Shown in pieces: positions 1 through 8,331 of a stretch of 39,216 nt of DNA. The stretch comes from Verrucomicrobiota bacterium. Its GTDB lineage: Bacteria > Verrucomicrobiota > Verrucomicrobiia > Verrucomicrobiales > DEV007. Numbering within the stretch: the first letter of the stretch is position 1; each line of letters begins with the position of its first letter. The notes under the pieces are model-generated. The model was given only the letters and a program-made list of their open reading frames with translations, was not told the origin of the DNA and did no database searches. Location of the stretch: the NCBI GenBank assembly GCA_030625775.1, contig DAOUQC010000046.1, positions 1-39,216 on the forward strand, in the 5' to 3' direction. A program made the position numbers and the translations under genes.

Positions 1-175
1 CACCTTGATCAGTAGCCGCATGAGCAGAGGGCACTGGATTCATCATATCAGCCAGAGCCAGTCCCCCGAGCCCCATCCCGAATTTGTTCAGAAAGCCACG
101 ACGTGACAGTCCCCAGCTCGACTCCCTCCCAGTGCAAAGTAGCTTCTCCCCATTTTTAAACATCGGCATGTCCAT
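1..175 (-). CDS. DUF1501 family secreted protein, N-terminus only (cut by window start)
   Basis: The reverse complement from position 175 reads as an open frame of 58 codons running off the window edge. It begins MDMPMFKNGEK and contains a twin-arginine-like stretch (LSRRGFLNKFG), then a Gly/Ala/Leu-rich segment (MGLGGLALADMM) and an A-H-A-A cleavage-like site. This is the usual opening of DUF1501 proteins, which in Planctomycetota and Verrucomicrobiota sit directly after a DUF1549/DUF1553 cytochrome protein, as here. The ATG at 173-175 is preceded by three tandem GGAGATA units that provide several Shine-Dalgarno cores. A second in-frame ATG lies two codons downstream. The role of the family is not established; export by Tat is inferred from the signal. 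Confidence 0.8.
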   Translation of the reverse strand, partial: MDMPMFKNGEKLLCTGRESSWGLSRRGFLNKFGMGLGGLALADMMNPVPSAHAATDQG

Positions 176-180
176 AATCC

Positions 181-201
181 TATCTCCTATCTCCTATCTC
201 C
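181..201 (-). repeat. Tandem GGAGATA x3 acting as a multiple Shine-Dalgarno region
   Basis: Three perfect 7-bp units (GGAGATA on the minus strand) lie between the stop codon of the PSD1 gene (210-212) and the ATG of the DUF1501 gene (173-175), followed by a partial unit GGATT. Each unit has a GGAG core. The last full core ends about 8 nt before the ATG, a normal spacing, so the array probably serves as the ribosome binding site. Slippage would change the number of sites. Confidence 0.8.
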
Positions 202-209
202 TTCCCCAA

Positions 210-3200
210 TCATCTTTTTGTAATCGTTTCATCAAAATTCAACATCGCTTCACACAAAACAGTCGTGGCAGCAAAATCATCCAGCATCAGTTTTTGGTTT
301 GCTTTGCTGTCACCGATTTTCAGCAACTTCCCAGCATCATCCGGATGCCTGGCAAAATGTGCTTTCTGTTCATCGTAGAGTGCTTTCAATATTTCCACTT
401 CCCGTTCTTCCGGGGCCCGGCTGGCGCACTGGCGAAAGCCCTGCACTATTCTCGCGTTCACGTCAGTCCCGTTTTTTTCGATCAGATGCTCCGCAAACAC
501 CCGTGCCGCTTCCACATACTGGGGGCCGTTCATCAACACCAGGGCCTGCAACGGAGTTGATGTGCGCTCACGCCTCACCATGCAGACTTCACGCGCCGTC
601 GCATCAAAAGTGGACATCACCGGCGGTGGCGCTGTGCGTTTCAAAAATGTATACAGACTACGTCGATACAAACCATCCCCCTTGTCTGGAGTTTGCCGTT
701 TAAATGCCGCCGCCAGTTCGTATGGCTTCACCGATATACCTCCAACTTTATTCACCAGCAAACCACTCACCGCCAGAGCATTGTCCCTCACCTGCTCGGC
801 AGACAAACGATGCCGTGGCCCACGCGCGAGCAAAAGATTATCTGGATCTTCAGCGAATGATCTAGGGTCTTTCGGTGTCGAATCCTGACGGTAAACCGAT
901 GACAGAGCGATTTTTTTCATCATCGCTTTCACATCCCAACCCGAGTCCATGAAATCCCTCGCCATCCAATCCAGCAGCTCTGGATGGGTGGGCGGCACTC
1001 CCTGGGTTCCTAGATCTTCCGGAGTTGCCACAATTCCCCGCCCAAAAAACACCTGCCACAAACGGTTCACAGCTACCCGAGCTACCAGCGGATTGCGCTC
1101 ATCGATCATCCACTTGCCCAGGCCTAAACGACTTTTCGGCCAATTCTGGTCCATCGGAAACAAACTTTCAGGAGTCGCTGGATAAGCTTCTTCTCTGCGA
1201 TCCGTGTACTGTCCGCGATTCAGACGATAAGCCGCCCTCTGCCCCTTCATGTCACGCATCGTCATGATTTGTTTCACTTGGGTGATCAAAGCATTTTCCT
1301 CTTCACGAAGTTTTCTGGCATCCGCTTTCGCTTCTGCGAATGGCGTATCATGCCTGAGCAAATAGTGATCAAATGGCGCCTCGGAGGCCTTCGCGCCTCC
1401 CTCACCTGCCACCAGCGCCGCTTCCACTGGGGAAAGCTCACGTTCAAAAACCCGAAAGTCATCAATCATTCCTCCGGCGAAACCGATATCGCGAAACCGA
1501 CCTGCGAGCTTTAATCTATTCTTTCCTGCTCCGGAATCTCCCCATTCCTCACGATGATCAATATCACGTGTCAGTTTATCCTGAAGCACCTCCAGCTTGA
1601 CCGCCTGCCCATCCTGAAAAATTTTTACTCCTGATGCATGGCTGCTACCGTCATAAGTAACCGTCAAATGAGTCCATGCATTGAGTGGCAGTGCCCTGTC
1701 CACCTGCACACGCAAGGCATTGCCCGGCCAGAAATGAATCAATGAGAAAGTTGCTTTACCTTTATAAAGCATCAACTCATAACCACGGAAGGCCGAGTCC
1801 TCAGCAGCTCGTGAGCGATGAAAAATCACCTGACGTGATTTGAAAACCGAAGGTTTCAGCCACAGCGAGAAACTGAACTCATCGGTCCTCTGAAAAGCTC
1901 CGGTTTTTTCTTCTCCCACCACATAGGGGTCATCACCACTGAATTGCGGAGCCTTGCCATATTTACCCTCAACGATTTTTGCTCCCTTGACCTGTTTCCC
2001 ATCGTCAAAAGTCAATTTCACCACCGCTTTTGGAATCACCACTTTCAGCACTTCGGCCTGCCCCTGACCTCCTCCTGCTTTCCAAGTGGTAAAACGTTTT
2101 TTGGCAGCCACAGCGATAGTCCGGAGATTTTTCTCACTGTTGTCAATCTGCTTCAAAAGTGCTTTGTGTTTTGTTTCCTGGTCTCCAGCATAGAGCAACA
2201 GGGTCGGTGTCGGTGCCGTCTCGGTGAAGTGGGAATACAAGCCCGACTCATCGATATTATTAAAAAACGCGCTCATTTCGTAATACCCCTGCTGGGTCCA
2301 AGGATCGAATTTGTGATCGTGGCATTTCGCACAACCAATCGTAATTCCCAGAAAAGCCGTGCCATTGGTTTCGATCCGATCCGAGACATATTCGATGCGA
2401 AACTCCTCATTGATGCTGCCTCCCTCATTCGTCTGCCGGTTCAGGCGGTTGAATGTGGTCGCCAGTCGCTGATCCAAAGTCGGATTAGGCAAAAGATCTC
2501 CCGCCGTTTGCCACAGCACAAATTGATCATAAGGCAGGTTGTCATTAAAAGCCCGGATCACCCAGTCGCGCCAGGGCCAGACATGCATCAGCCGGTCCGC
2601 CTGATATCCAAAGGTGTCCGCATAACGGGCCGAATCGAGCCAGTCAGTGGCCATTCTTTCCCCGTAAGCATCAGAGGCCAGCAAGCGATCCACCACTTTG
2701 GTATAAGCTTTTGCTCCGGATTTATCCGCAAGGAAATCATCGATATCTTTCAGTGCAGGCGGCAAGCCGGTCAGATCAAAACTGACCCTTCTCAACCAGC
2801 GCTCGCGTGAGGCTTCAGGACTTGCCTGCAGTTTTTCTTTCTGCAAACGTGCCAGCACAAAAGCGTCAATTTCATTTCGCCCCCATGATGACTTGCCCTG
2901 CAATTGAGGCAAAGAAACCTCCTTCGGGATCTCAACAAAAGACCAGTGTTTTTTGTACTCCGCTCCCTCTGCAATCCAGCGCTTCAATATATTCTTTTCC
3001 TTAGCCGTAAGCGCACCCAACTTTGCCTCCGCTGGCGGCATCAACTCATCCGGATCGTCATGAAAGAGACGCACCAGGAACTCACTTTTTTTTATATCGC
3101 CGGGAACGATCGCCCCCATTTCAATCGCGACCTCACGAACGTCCAGACGCAAATCCGCTTCACGGTGTTCTTTGTCCGGCCCATGACAGTGAAAACACTT

Positions 3201-3353
3201 GTCCGACAAAATCGGCATCACCTCCTGGTTGAAATCCACCTTATCCTCATCGGCAGCACTCATCTGCCCTAGAGCTCCCACACTACAAACCGCCGCCACA
3301 GTGTATTTAAAAATTAAGCTCCTTCTCATCGTATTTTTTCTGCGCAACAGCAT
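210..3353 (-). CDS. PSD1 / DUF1549-DUF1553 protein with planctomycete cytochrome c motif and internal LamG
   Basis: Large secreted protein of about 1047 residues. After an N-terminal signal segment (RRSLIFKYTVAAVCSVGALG) comes the planctomycete cytochrome c region with a haem-type CFHCHGPD motif near residue 55. Next is DUF1549, containing a second CAKCHDHKFDP motif near residue 345. A concanavalin-like LamG domain follows at about 445-650, and DUF1553 forms the C-terminus (AVNRLWQVFFGRG onward). Proteins of this type are thought to be exported and to take part in polysaccharide breakdown or electron transfer, but no reaction is established. The ATG at 3353 follows a GGAAGA stretch; an ATG at 3329 is equally possible. 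Either start overlaps the end of the FecR-like gene, suggesting coupled translation. Third gene of the sigma-FecR-PSD1-DUF1501 operon. Confidence 0.92.
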   Translation of the reverse strand: MLLRRKNTMRRSLIFKYTVAAVCSVGALGQMSAADEDKVDFNQEVMPILSDKCFHCHGPDKEHREADLRLDVREVAIEMGAIVPGDIKKSEFLVRLFHDDPDELMPPAEAKLGALTAKEKNILKRWIAEGAEYKKHWSFVEIPKEVSLPQLQGKSSWGRNEIDAFVLARLQKEKLQASPEASRERWLRRVSFDLTGLPPALKDIDDFLADKSGAKAYTKVVDRLLASDAYGERMATDWLDSARYADTFGYQADRLMHVWPWRDWVIRAFNDNLPYDQFVLWQTAGDLLPNPTLDQRLATTFNRLNRQTNEGGSINEEFRIEYVSDRIETNGTAFLGITIGCAKCHDHKFDPWTQQGYYEMSAFFNNIDESGLYSHFTETAPTPTLLLYAGDQETKHKALLKQIDNSEKNLRTIAVAAKKRFTTWKAGGGQGQAEVLKVVIPKAVVKLTFDDGKQVKGAKIVEGKYGKAPQFSGDDPYVVGEEKTGAFQRTDEFSFSLWLKPSVFKSRQVIFHRSRAAEDSAFRGYELMLYKGKATFSLIHFWPGNALRVQVDRALPLNAWTHLTVTYDGSSHASGVKIFQDGQAVKLEVLQDKLTRDIDHREEWGDSGAGKNRLKLAGRFRDIGFAGGMIDDFRVFERELSPVEAALVAGEGGAKASEAPFDHYLLRHDTPFAEAKADARKLREEENALITQVKQIMTMRDMKGQRAAYRLNRGQYTDRREEAYPATPESLFPMDQNWPKSRLGLGKWMIDERNPLVARVAVNRLWQVFFGRGIVATPEDLGTQGVPPTHPELLDWMARDFMDSGWDVKAMMKKIALSSVYRQDSTPKDPRSFAEDPDNLLLARGPRHRLSAEQVRDNALAVSGLLVNKVGGISVKPYELAAAFKRQTPDKGDGLYRRSLYTFLKRTAPPPVMSTFDATAREVCMVRRERTSTPLQALVLMNGPQYVEAARVFAEHLIEKNGTDVNARIVQGFRQCASRAPEEREVEILKALYDEQKAHFARHPDDAGKLLKIGDSKANQKLMLDDFAATTVLCEAMLNFDETITKR

Positions 3354-4995
3354 CCGGTCTTCCAACCTGGAAAATTTCCTTCAACTCCTCAACACTCAAT
3401 GCTCGATCAAACAACATGAACTCGTCGATTCTTCCATTGAAGTTTCGCACATTCTTAGACCCGGTCGCTCCCGGAGGATTGTAATTACCCATCTCCATGG
3501 CGCCAAATTTCAGGGGCAAACGCTTGTCCAATTCGACGATACTTTCCCAGCTGACCTGACGCCCATCAATCAAATGACGCACCTCGAGTTTGTCCGGATC
3601 AAATACCGTCGCCAAAAACATCCAGCGTCCCAGGTCTTTAAACCCAATCTCCTTTTTCGAATAAAAATTGTGATCATCTCCCCGACCTCGAACTCCCAGA
3701 ATCATTTCTCCTGTTCGTTCCAACTGCCAGTGCGGGCTGCCCGTCTTCCAATCATCGGTCAGCAAAAGACTGACCCACAACCGATCCAATCCGTCGATCC
3801 TCACCCACGCGCCATAAGTCAATGCCTTGAACTCACCCGGCAGGATCAGGCGCACCCGGTCAGCCGGGCTCTTGAAATCCAAAGCTTTTTTTCCCGGCCA
3901 TCGCCCGCCTGTCCATTTAGCTCCGACAATCGCACCGTTCAATCCAGGTGCATCCCCCTGACCTTGATTGTGTAAAACCCGATCCCATGATCGCTCAGGT
4001 TCAAAAGTGTAATAAGCAACCAGACTCGGATCATTTTTTAATTCATTGGAAAATGCCTTCCATTTCTGAAAGCGGGATTCAGCGCGAGCTCCATCGACAT
4101 CATCCAGTAAAGAGGATTCTGGAAACAATGCCGGATCCATACCAATCAACGCTCCCGTCGCCGATCCCTTCAGACGCATCGCTTCGCCTGCAGCTAAACC
4201 CATGGTTGTTTTTGCATCACCACCCACCCCTCGCAATTCTACCTTGCCCTCAAAGACGTGAACCTCCGACGAACCATTTTTATCCACGGATATTCCAAAC
4301 TCAGTCCCCAAATCCACCAGATCGTATTCCGGAGTTTTTACGGTAAAACCGATTGCCTGTGGCGGCACATTACCGCGAACTTTTCCATAGTGACAAAAGG
4401 CCTCATTAGCTGACCGAATATCGAGGCTCGCCGGCCCTTCCAGTATCACCGTGGCACCACTGTAAAATTCGATCTGCACCGTGCCCGATGCAATCTGCAC
4501 CTCTCCCACAGGAATACGATCACCGAGGCGGTATTGAGTCGCTCCATCCGCCCACTCAAGTCCCGAAGCCCTCGTCAAAACCGCCACTCCGTCATCCTGC
4601 CCCCTGACTTCTGAATTGACTCCGTCTGTCTCCGCTACGCTCCGGCTCTGATCTCTGCCCCCTTCTTCCCTCACCAACATGGCCCCCAAAAACAAACTCG
4701 CCACCAAGGCAGCCGCCAGGGAAAGCCTCGCTTTCCAAGGCCAACGAAACATCTCTCCACTTTTAGAAAATTCCACTATCGCCGCCCCACCTTCCTCACT
4801 CTCAAACTCACCCGCATACTCATGCAAACTCGCCGACAATCCAAGCACCCGCACATAATGACGCCGCGCCGCTTCATCAGCTGCCAGCCACTGCTCCAGC
4901 TCAGCGTGCCGTGCCGCAGAAATAGATCCTTCCACCAACTCATCGCACAGCGCACTGAGCTTCAAAATATCTGCATCTGCCAGTTCTTCGCCCAT
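3307..4995 (-). CDS. FecR-like anti-sigma protein with C-terminal LamG domain
   Basis: 562 residues. The N-terminal ~85 residues form a helical anti-sigma-like cytoplasmic part (CDELVEGSISAARHAELEQW). One membrane segment follows at about 90-108 (LSLAAALVASLFLGAMLV), then a FecR domain at about 165-265 (FYSGATVILEGPASLDI ... DLVDLGTEFGISV). The C-terminal ~230 residues form a LamG/concanavalin-like domain. By family precedent it would hold the adjacent ECF sigma factor at the membrane and respond to a periplasmic cue, with the LamG domain as a possible carbohydrate sensor; that is inference. The ATG begins 1 nt after the sigma factor stop. A 33-bp repeat module lies in the linker just after the membrane segment (4616-4648). 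Confidence 0.88.
   Translation of the reverse strand: MGEELADADILKLSALCDELVEGSISAARHAELEQWLAADEAARRHYVRVLGLSASLHEYAGEFESEEGGAAIVEFSKSGEMFRWPWKARLSLAAALVASLFLGAMLVREEGGRDQSRSVAETDGVNSEVRGQDDGVAVLTRASGLEWADGATQYRLGDRIPVGEVQIASGTVQIEFYSGATVILEGPASLDIRSANEAFCHYGKVRGNVPPQAIGFTVKTPEYDLVDLGTEFGISVDKNGSSEVHVFEGKVELRGVGGDAKTTMGLAAGEAMRLKGSATGALIGMDPALFPESSLLDDVDGARAESRFQKWKAFSNELKNDPSLVAYYTFEPERSWDRVLHNQGQGDAPGLNGAIVGAKWTGGRWPGKKALDFKSPADRVRLILPGEFKALTYGAWVRIDGLDRLWVSLLLTDDWKTGSPHWQLERTGEMILGVRGRGDDHNFYSKKEIGFKDLGRWMFLATVFDPDKLEVRHLIDGRQVSWESIVELDKRLPLKFGAMEMGNYNPPGATGSKNVRNFNGRIDEFMLFDRALSVEELKEIFQVGRPDAVAQKKYDEKELNF
4616..4648 (-). repeat. 33-bp dispersed module, copy B, inside the FecR-like gene
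   Basis: On the minus strand this reads GAGCCGGAGCGTAGCGGAGA followed by CAGACGGAGTCAA. By hand count it matches copy A (5009-5041) at 28 of 33 positions without gaps. It encodes part of the periplasmic linker just after the membrane helix, in a different reading frame from copy A. TCAGA occurs at both edges, resembling a short direct repeat. Confidence 0.7.
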
Positions 4996-5049
4996 TCTAA
5001 CTTATAAGTTGACTCCGCCTATCTACGCTTTGCTCCGGCTCTAACTTAT
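4996..5049 (-). repeat. 33-bp module copy A (5009-5041) flanked by 10-bp direct repeats
   Basis: The minus-strand sequence ATAAGTTAGA occurs at 5040-5049 and again at 4996-5005, 44 bp apart. Between them lies GAGCCGGAGCAAAGCGTAGA followed by TAGGCGGAGTCAA, the same 33-bp module as copies B, C and D. The module encodes exactly eleven codons (EPEQSVDRRSQ) at the end of the sigma factor, and the stop codon TAG lies in the second direct repeat. The arrangement looks like an insertion with a target duplication at the sigma/FecR junction. Confidence 0.7.
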
Positions 5050-5572
5050 GAACCTCATTCGTCACACAATCCAACAACAACTGGCGAATCCGTCCCAGCG
5101 CCTTATACGCCGCCGGCCTGCTCCGCCCCGCTTGTGCCGCCGCACGCTCCACGCCGCTGCCACTTTCATAACGCGTCAATACCATGCGCCGATCCCGCTC
5201 ATTCAATTTTTTCAAACACGAACCCAGTGCTTCGTGCCGGTCACTCATCTCTTCCTCCATCGTTCCCACTGTTGCCACCACCGCTTCCATCACCTCCTCG
5301 TTGAACACCACCTTCGAGCGCGCAAACTTCTGTTGCGCTGCTTTCACCTTCCACCAGGCGATGCGATTCGCCCAAGCGACAAAATCCGTGCCCGATTCAA
5401 ATTCATCAAACTTTTCATAAATGGTCACCGAAGTTTCCTGAAGAATATCCTCTGCATCCGCACGATGGGGCACCAGGGTATAGATATAGGCAAAGATCTT
5501 GCGTTGATTGCGTGTCAGCAATCCAACCAGCTCCGCCCGGCTATCTTCGTGATGAGGGTGATCCAAATTCAT
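4997..5572 (-). CDS. ECF-type RNA polymerase sigma factor
   Basis: 191 residues. It has sigma-70 region 2 at about 20-85 (RKIFAYIYTLVPHRADAEDILQE spans the core-binding part, then FVAWANRIAWWKVK) and region 4 at about 115-165 (LKKLNERDRRMVLTRYESG followed by a helix-turn-helix). It belongs to the Rhodopirellula/Verrucomicrobium-type ECF sigma factors usually encoded before a FecR protein. It should direct transcription of its own operon and perhaps others when released by the FecR-like partner. The ATG at 5572 follows a 152-bp gap from the upstream gene. The last ~15 codons come from a repeat module with flanking direct repeats, so the C-terminus is probably recently acquired. Confidence 0.9.
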   Translation of the reverse strand: MNLDHPHHEDSRAELVGLLTRNQRKIFAYIYTLVPHRADAEDILQETSVTIYEKFDEFESGTDFVAWANRIAWWKVKAAQQKFARSKVVFNEEVMEAVVATVGTMEEEMSDRHEALGSCLKKLNERDRRMVLTRYESGSGVERAAAQAGRSRPAAYKALGRIRQLLLDCVTNEVHKLEPEQSVDRRSQLIS

Positions 5573-5649
5573 TAAAATCGTCCTGTCACCAATGTAATAA
5601 CAAGAATTGACCAGAATAGGACAATTATTTCAAAAAAACAATTCAGCTG

Positions 5650-5687
5650 ATACGTAGGATGGAGAGTCAATTCCTCCATCTTCGTAT
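5650..5687. repeat. Inverted repeat (long hairpin) between SUMF1-like gene and sigma operon
   Basis: The arms ATACGTAGGATGGAG (5650-5664) and CTCCATCTTCGTAT (5674-5687) pair almost fully around a 9-nt loop. It lies between the stop of the SUMF1-like gene (5725) and the sigma factor start (5572). No T tract follows on either strand, so it is more likely a REP-like or processing element than a classical terminator. Confidence 0.55.
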
Positions 5688-5724
5688 GACGCAGCAAGAG
5701 CCCCGCACTCGAGCTACATCCCCC

Positions 5725-6843
5725 TCACTCCACAGCCTTGCTGCTCCTCGGCACTCCCAGACAAACCCGAAAGCCATCACGGGAATCCGAATAAGTAACG
5801 CTCTTGATCCCCAATCGCACCGCACAACGGGCATTGCCGGGCACGTCGATGAAATTTCCTCCCCGGCAGACGGGACGTTTCACTAATCGGGTTTTGGCGT
5901 CTTCATAGTAGACTTCTTCATGCCCGCCCTTGGGGTCAAAGTGATCGAGAACAAACTCCCACACTCCCCCGCACATATCCGCCAGACCAAACCCGTTCCG
6001 CCCGCGTTCGCCATAGTGATCAACCGGTGAAACCATCGCATAACCATCACTCCACGGTAGCGTGCCCCCGGTCCAGACATGGTCTGTACCGGGCAAAAAA
6101 TCGATGGCCGAAATATTTAACCTCCCCTTGCCTTCATACATATTATCACCCCACCAGAAAGCAGCACTGTCAGTGCGCCCTCCACGACAGGCGTAAGCCC
6201 ATTCCGCTTCCGTCGGCAGTCGGTAGATCAAACCCTCGGGAAGCGTGCCTACTGCTTGCGCTTTTTTGGTGAGCCACGAGCAGAAAGCCTTCATGTCATT
6301 GTAACTCACACAGACCACCGGAAAATCATCCTGTTCGGGAACTCCATGATTGGGATCCCGCCAGCTTTTATCCTCCATCGACAGCCAGAGTATCTCGTCC
6401 TTCCTCGTCAGCGGCCCCCATCTTGGATTGAAGCACTGGGTTTTTCCCCCTGGTTTCTCCGCATCAGTCACATAGCCCGTTTCATCGGCAAATTTTCGGA
6501 ACTGTTGAACAGTAACTTCCGTGCGCCCCATCCAGAAACCCTCTTTCACCTTCATCGAACGCAGCTCTCCCTCGAAAGTTTCGCGCCTGCCTCCACCCGA
6601 GGAAAACGAAGCCCCACCCTCCTGACTGACCGCCCACTTTTTTTCCTCAGCAGTGCTGCCCATCATAAATTTTCCCGACGGGATGTAGACCAAAGCGATG
6701 GATAGTTTTTCATCCAGCTCAACCTGCTTCGTTGATCCTTCCACTGGATCTTCAGCCCAAGCCGCATTGGGCATTAGCCATAAAACAGACACCATCAGTA
6801 GCAGCGCCGACGTAAGTTTGAGGGATTGTTTTTTTTCACACAT
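5725..6843 (-). CDS. Secreted SUMF1 / formylglycine-generating-enzyme-like domain protein
   Basis: 372 residues with a signal peptide (SALLLMVSVLWLMPNAAWA, cleavage near 30). The rest is one SUMF1/FGE-sulfatase domain: FMMGSTAEE near 60, EVTVQQFRKFADETGYVTDA, YRLPTEAEWAYACRGG, and a C-terminal CRGGNFIDVPGNARCAVR ... DGFRVCL. True formylglycine-generating enzymes have two catalytic cysteines shortly after the RGGS-like motif. Here the first position appears to be Asp (about residue 333) and the segment is shortened, so sulfatase activation is doubtful. Many paralogues in this phylum have other or unknown roles. A terminator upstream (6924-6962) separates it from the oxidoreductase gene. Confidence 0.85.
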   Translation of the reverse strand: MCEKKQSLKLTSALLLMVSVLWLMPNAAWAEDPVEGSTKQVELDEKLSIALVYIPSGKFMMGSTAEEKKWAVSQEGGASFSSGGGRRETFEGELRSMKVKEGFWMGRTEVTVQQFRKFADETGYVTDAEKPGGKTQCFNPRWGPLTRKDEILWLSMEDKSWRDPNHGVPEQDDFPVVCVSYNDMKAFCSWLTKKAQAVGTLPEGLIYRLPTEAEWAYACRGGRTDSAAFWWGDNMYEGKGRLNISAIDFLPGTDHVWTGGTLPWSDGYAMVSPVDHYGERGRNGFGLADMCGGVWEFVLDHFDPKGGHEEVYYEDAKTRLVKRPVCRGGNFIDVPGNARCAVRLGIKSVTYSDSRDGFRVCLGVPRSSKAVE

Positions 6844-6923
6844 AGTTATCTCTGATTGTTTATTCCGATTGTCCGCCGCAGTGGAATAGCGTGGGTTGGA
6901 AAATTTAGGACATTTTATTCAAA

Positions 6924-6962
6924 CAAAAAAATACCGCTGACCTCCAGCAGGAGATCAGCGGT
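6924..6962 (-). terminator. Rho-independent terminator of the 6994-8331 oxidoreductase gene
   Basis: Reading the minus strand just after the stop of the Gfo/Idh/MocA gene, ACCGCTGATCTCC pairs with GGAGGTCAGCGGT around a short TGCT loop. A run of seven T (ATTTTTTTG) follows at once. The strong GC stem plus U tract is the textbook form. Confidence 0.85.
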
Positions 6963-6993
6963 AATATTGATTCATCAATGTTGCCGGATAACT

Positions 6994-8331
6994 TTACGAC
7001 AACTTCCAAGGTGCGCGGTATGGCAAGGCCATCAGCTTTTTCTGAGCCTCTTTATCGTCAATGATCATTTCCTTCGCCGGATCCCATTTCAGTTTCTTGC
7101 CCATCGCCTGTGCAACATAGGCGATGTGCCCAGGTGTGATCGAACGATGCGCTGTTTCAGCCGGCGCCACACATTCTTTACGGTTTTTGACTCCATCGAC
7201 AAAATTACGGTGATGGTTCGATGATTTATAAGCTTTTTTCGGTCCGGCGCTAAACCCTTTTTTCACCCACTCCGGATTGGAAGCTTCCAGTTTGCCGCGA
7301 TTCACATACACCCAACCATTCTCACCAATCCATTTCGTACCCATCGTATTCACCGATCCGATACTCGTCTCGATTCCACCTGCATAAGTACAACGCACTT
7401 CGTAATCCACCGGGGAATCATAAACCTTGGTCTCGGGATAAGTCCAACCCACGGCCTCCACCGTTTGCGGTCCGCTTTTATCCATGCCAATGCCCCAGTG
7501 ATTGATATCATTATGATGACCGATCCAGTCCATCAGTTGACCTCCGCCGTAAGCCAGGCTCCAGCGCCAATGCCAGTGGCTGCGCGCTTTCATATAGGGC
7601 AACATCGGACTCGGCCCCGTCCAGAAATCGTAATCCAGATGTTCTGGAGGAGTGTTATTCTTGGTATCTGCCAGAGGCTCATTGTGCCCCTTGGGCAAAC
7701 CCACTTCCACTCGTTTCACTTTACCAATCACTCCGTTGTGAATCAGCTCGACCGCCTGATGAAAATTCCCGGTTGATCGCTGCTGCGATCCAGTCTGGAA
7801 AATCGCCTTTTGTTTTGCGACTTCCTTATACAGCGCTTGTCCCTCGGCAAACAGATGTGTCACAGGTTTCTCGCAATAGACATCCTTGCCATTTTGCAAA
7901 GCCTCCAGCGCCGCAAGAGCATGCCAATGATCGGGTGTCGCCACTACGACCGCATCAATGTCATCACGCACGCATAACTCGCGGTAATCCGAGTAGGTAT
8001 CACAGCCTTTGTATGTGCTGCCTGTTTGTTTTGCGTAATGCTTTTCAACCGCCGCCTTCGCCGCATCCCGCCCCATCGGATTACCTACCCGTCCTTCATG
8101 TTTACCATAGTGCAGAGAGTCAACATCACAAACCGCCACGATCTGGGTGTCGGGCTGGTTCATCAAGCCGTTCATGTTGGCAAAACCTCGCCCACCTACT
8201 CCAACGACCCCAATCGTAATGCGTTCACTTGGTGCCGTTTTAGTTTCACCTCCAAAAATCGAGGAAGGCATAATGGCCGGAGCGGTCACTGCAGCTGCAG
8301 CGGTGGAAATAAATTGGCGACGAGTTTTCAT
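6994..8331 (-). CDS. Tat-exported Gfo/Idh/MocA family oxidoreductase
   Basis: 445 residues. The N-terminus MKTRRQFISTAAAAVTAPAI is a Tat-type signal. A Rossmann NAD(P)-binding domain follows (IGVVGVGGRGFANMNG near 40-55, then VVVATPDHWHALAAL and the family signature CEKPVTHL). The C-terminal half carries the family's alpha/beta substrate domain, including HWHWRWSLAYGGGQLMDWIGHH. These enzymes oxidise, reduce or isomerise sugar-like substrates; exported forms are abundant in Planctomycetota and Verrucomicrobiota and some act on glycosides through NAD chemistry. The substrate is unknown here. It is divergent from a second family member (8548) and a strong terminator follows it. Confidence 0.9.
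   Translation of the reverse strand: MKTRRQFISTAAAAVTAPAIMPSSIFGGETKTAPSERITIGVVGVGGRGFANMNGLMNQPDTQIVAVCDVDSLHYGKHEGRVGNPMGRDAAKAAVEKHYAKQTGSTYKGCDTYSDYRELCVRDDIDAVVVATPDHWHALAALEALQNGKDVYCEKPVTHLFAEGQALYKEVAKQKAIFQTGSQQRSTGNFHQAVELIHNGVIGKVKRVEVGLPKGHNEPLADTKNNTPPEHLDYDFWTGPSPMLPYMKARSHWHWRWSLAYGGGQLMDWIGHHNDINHWGIGMDKSGPQTVEAVGWTYPETKVYDSPVDYEVRCTYAGGIETSIGSVNTMGTKWIGENGWVYVNRGKLEASNPEWVKKGFSAGPKKAYKSSNHHRNFVDGVKNRKECVAPAETAHRSITPGHIAYVAQAMGKKLKWDPAKEMIIDDKEAQKKLMALPYRAPWKLS

Noticed and set aside
1944-2810. 288-codon plus-strand open frame
   Set aside because: It lies wholly antisense to the well-supported PSD1 gene and its translation shows no domain or signal; a shadow frame.
3199-3975. 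258-codon plus-strand open frame
   Set aside because: Antisense to the PSD1 and FecR-like genes, with low-complexity translation.
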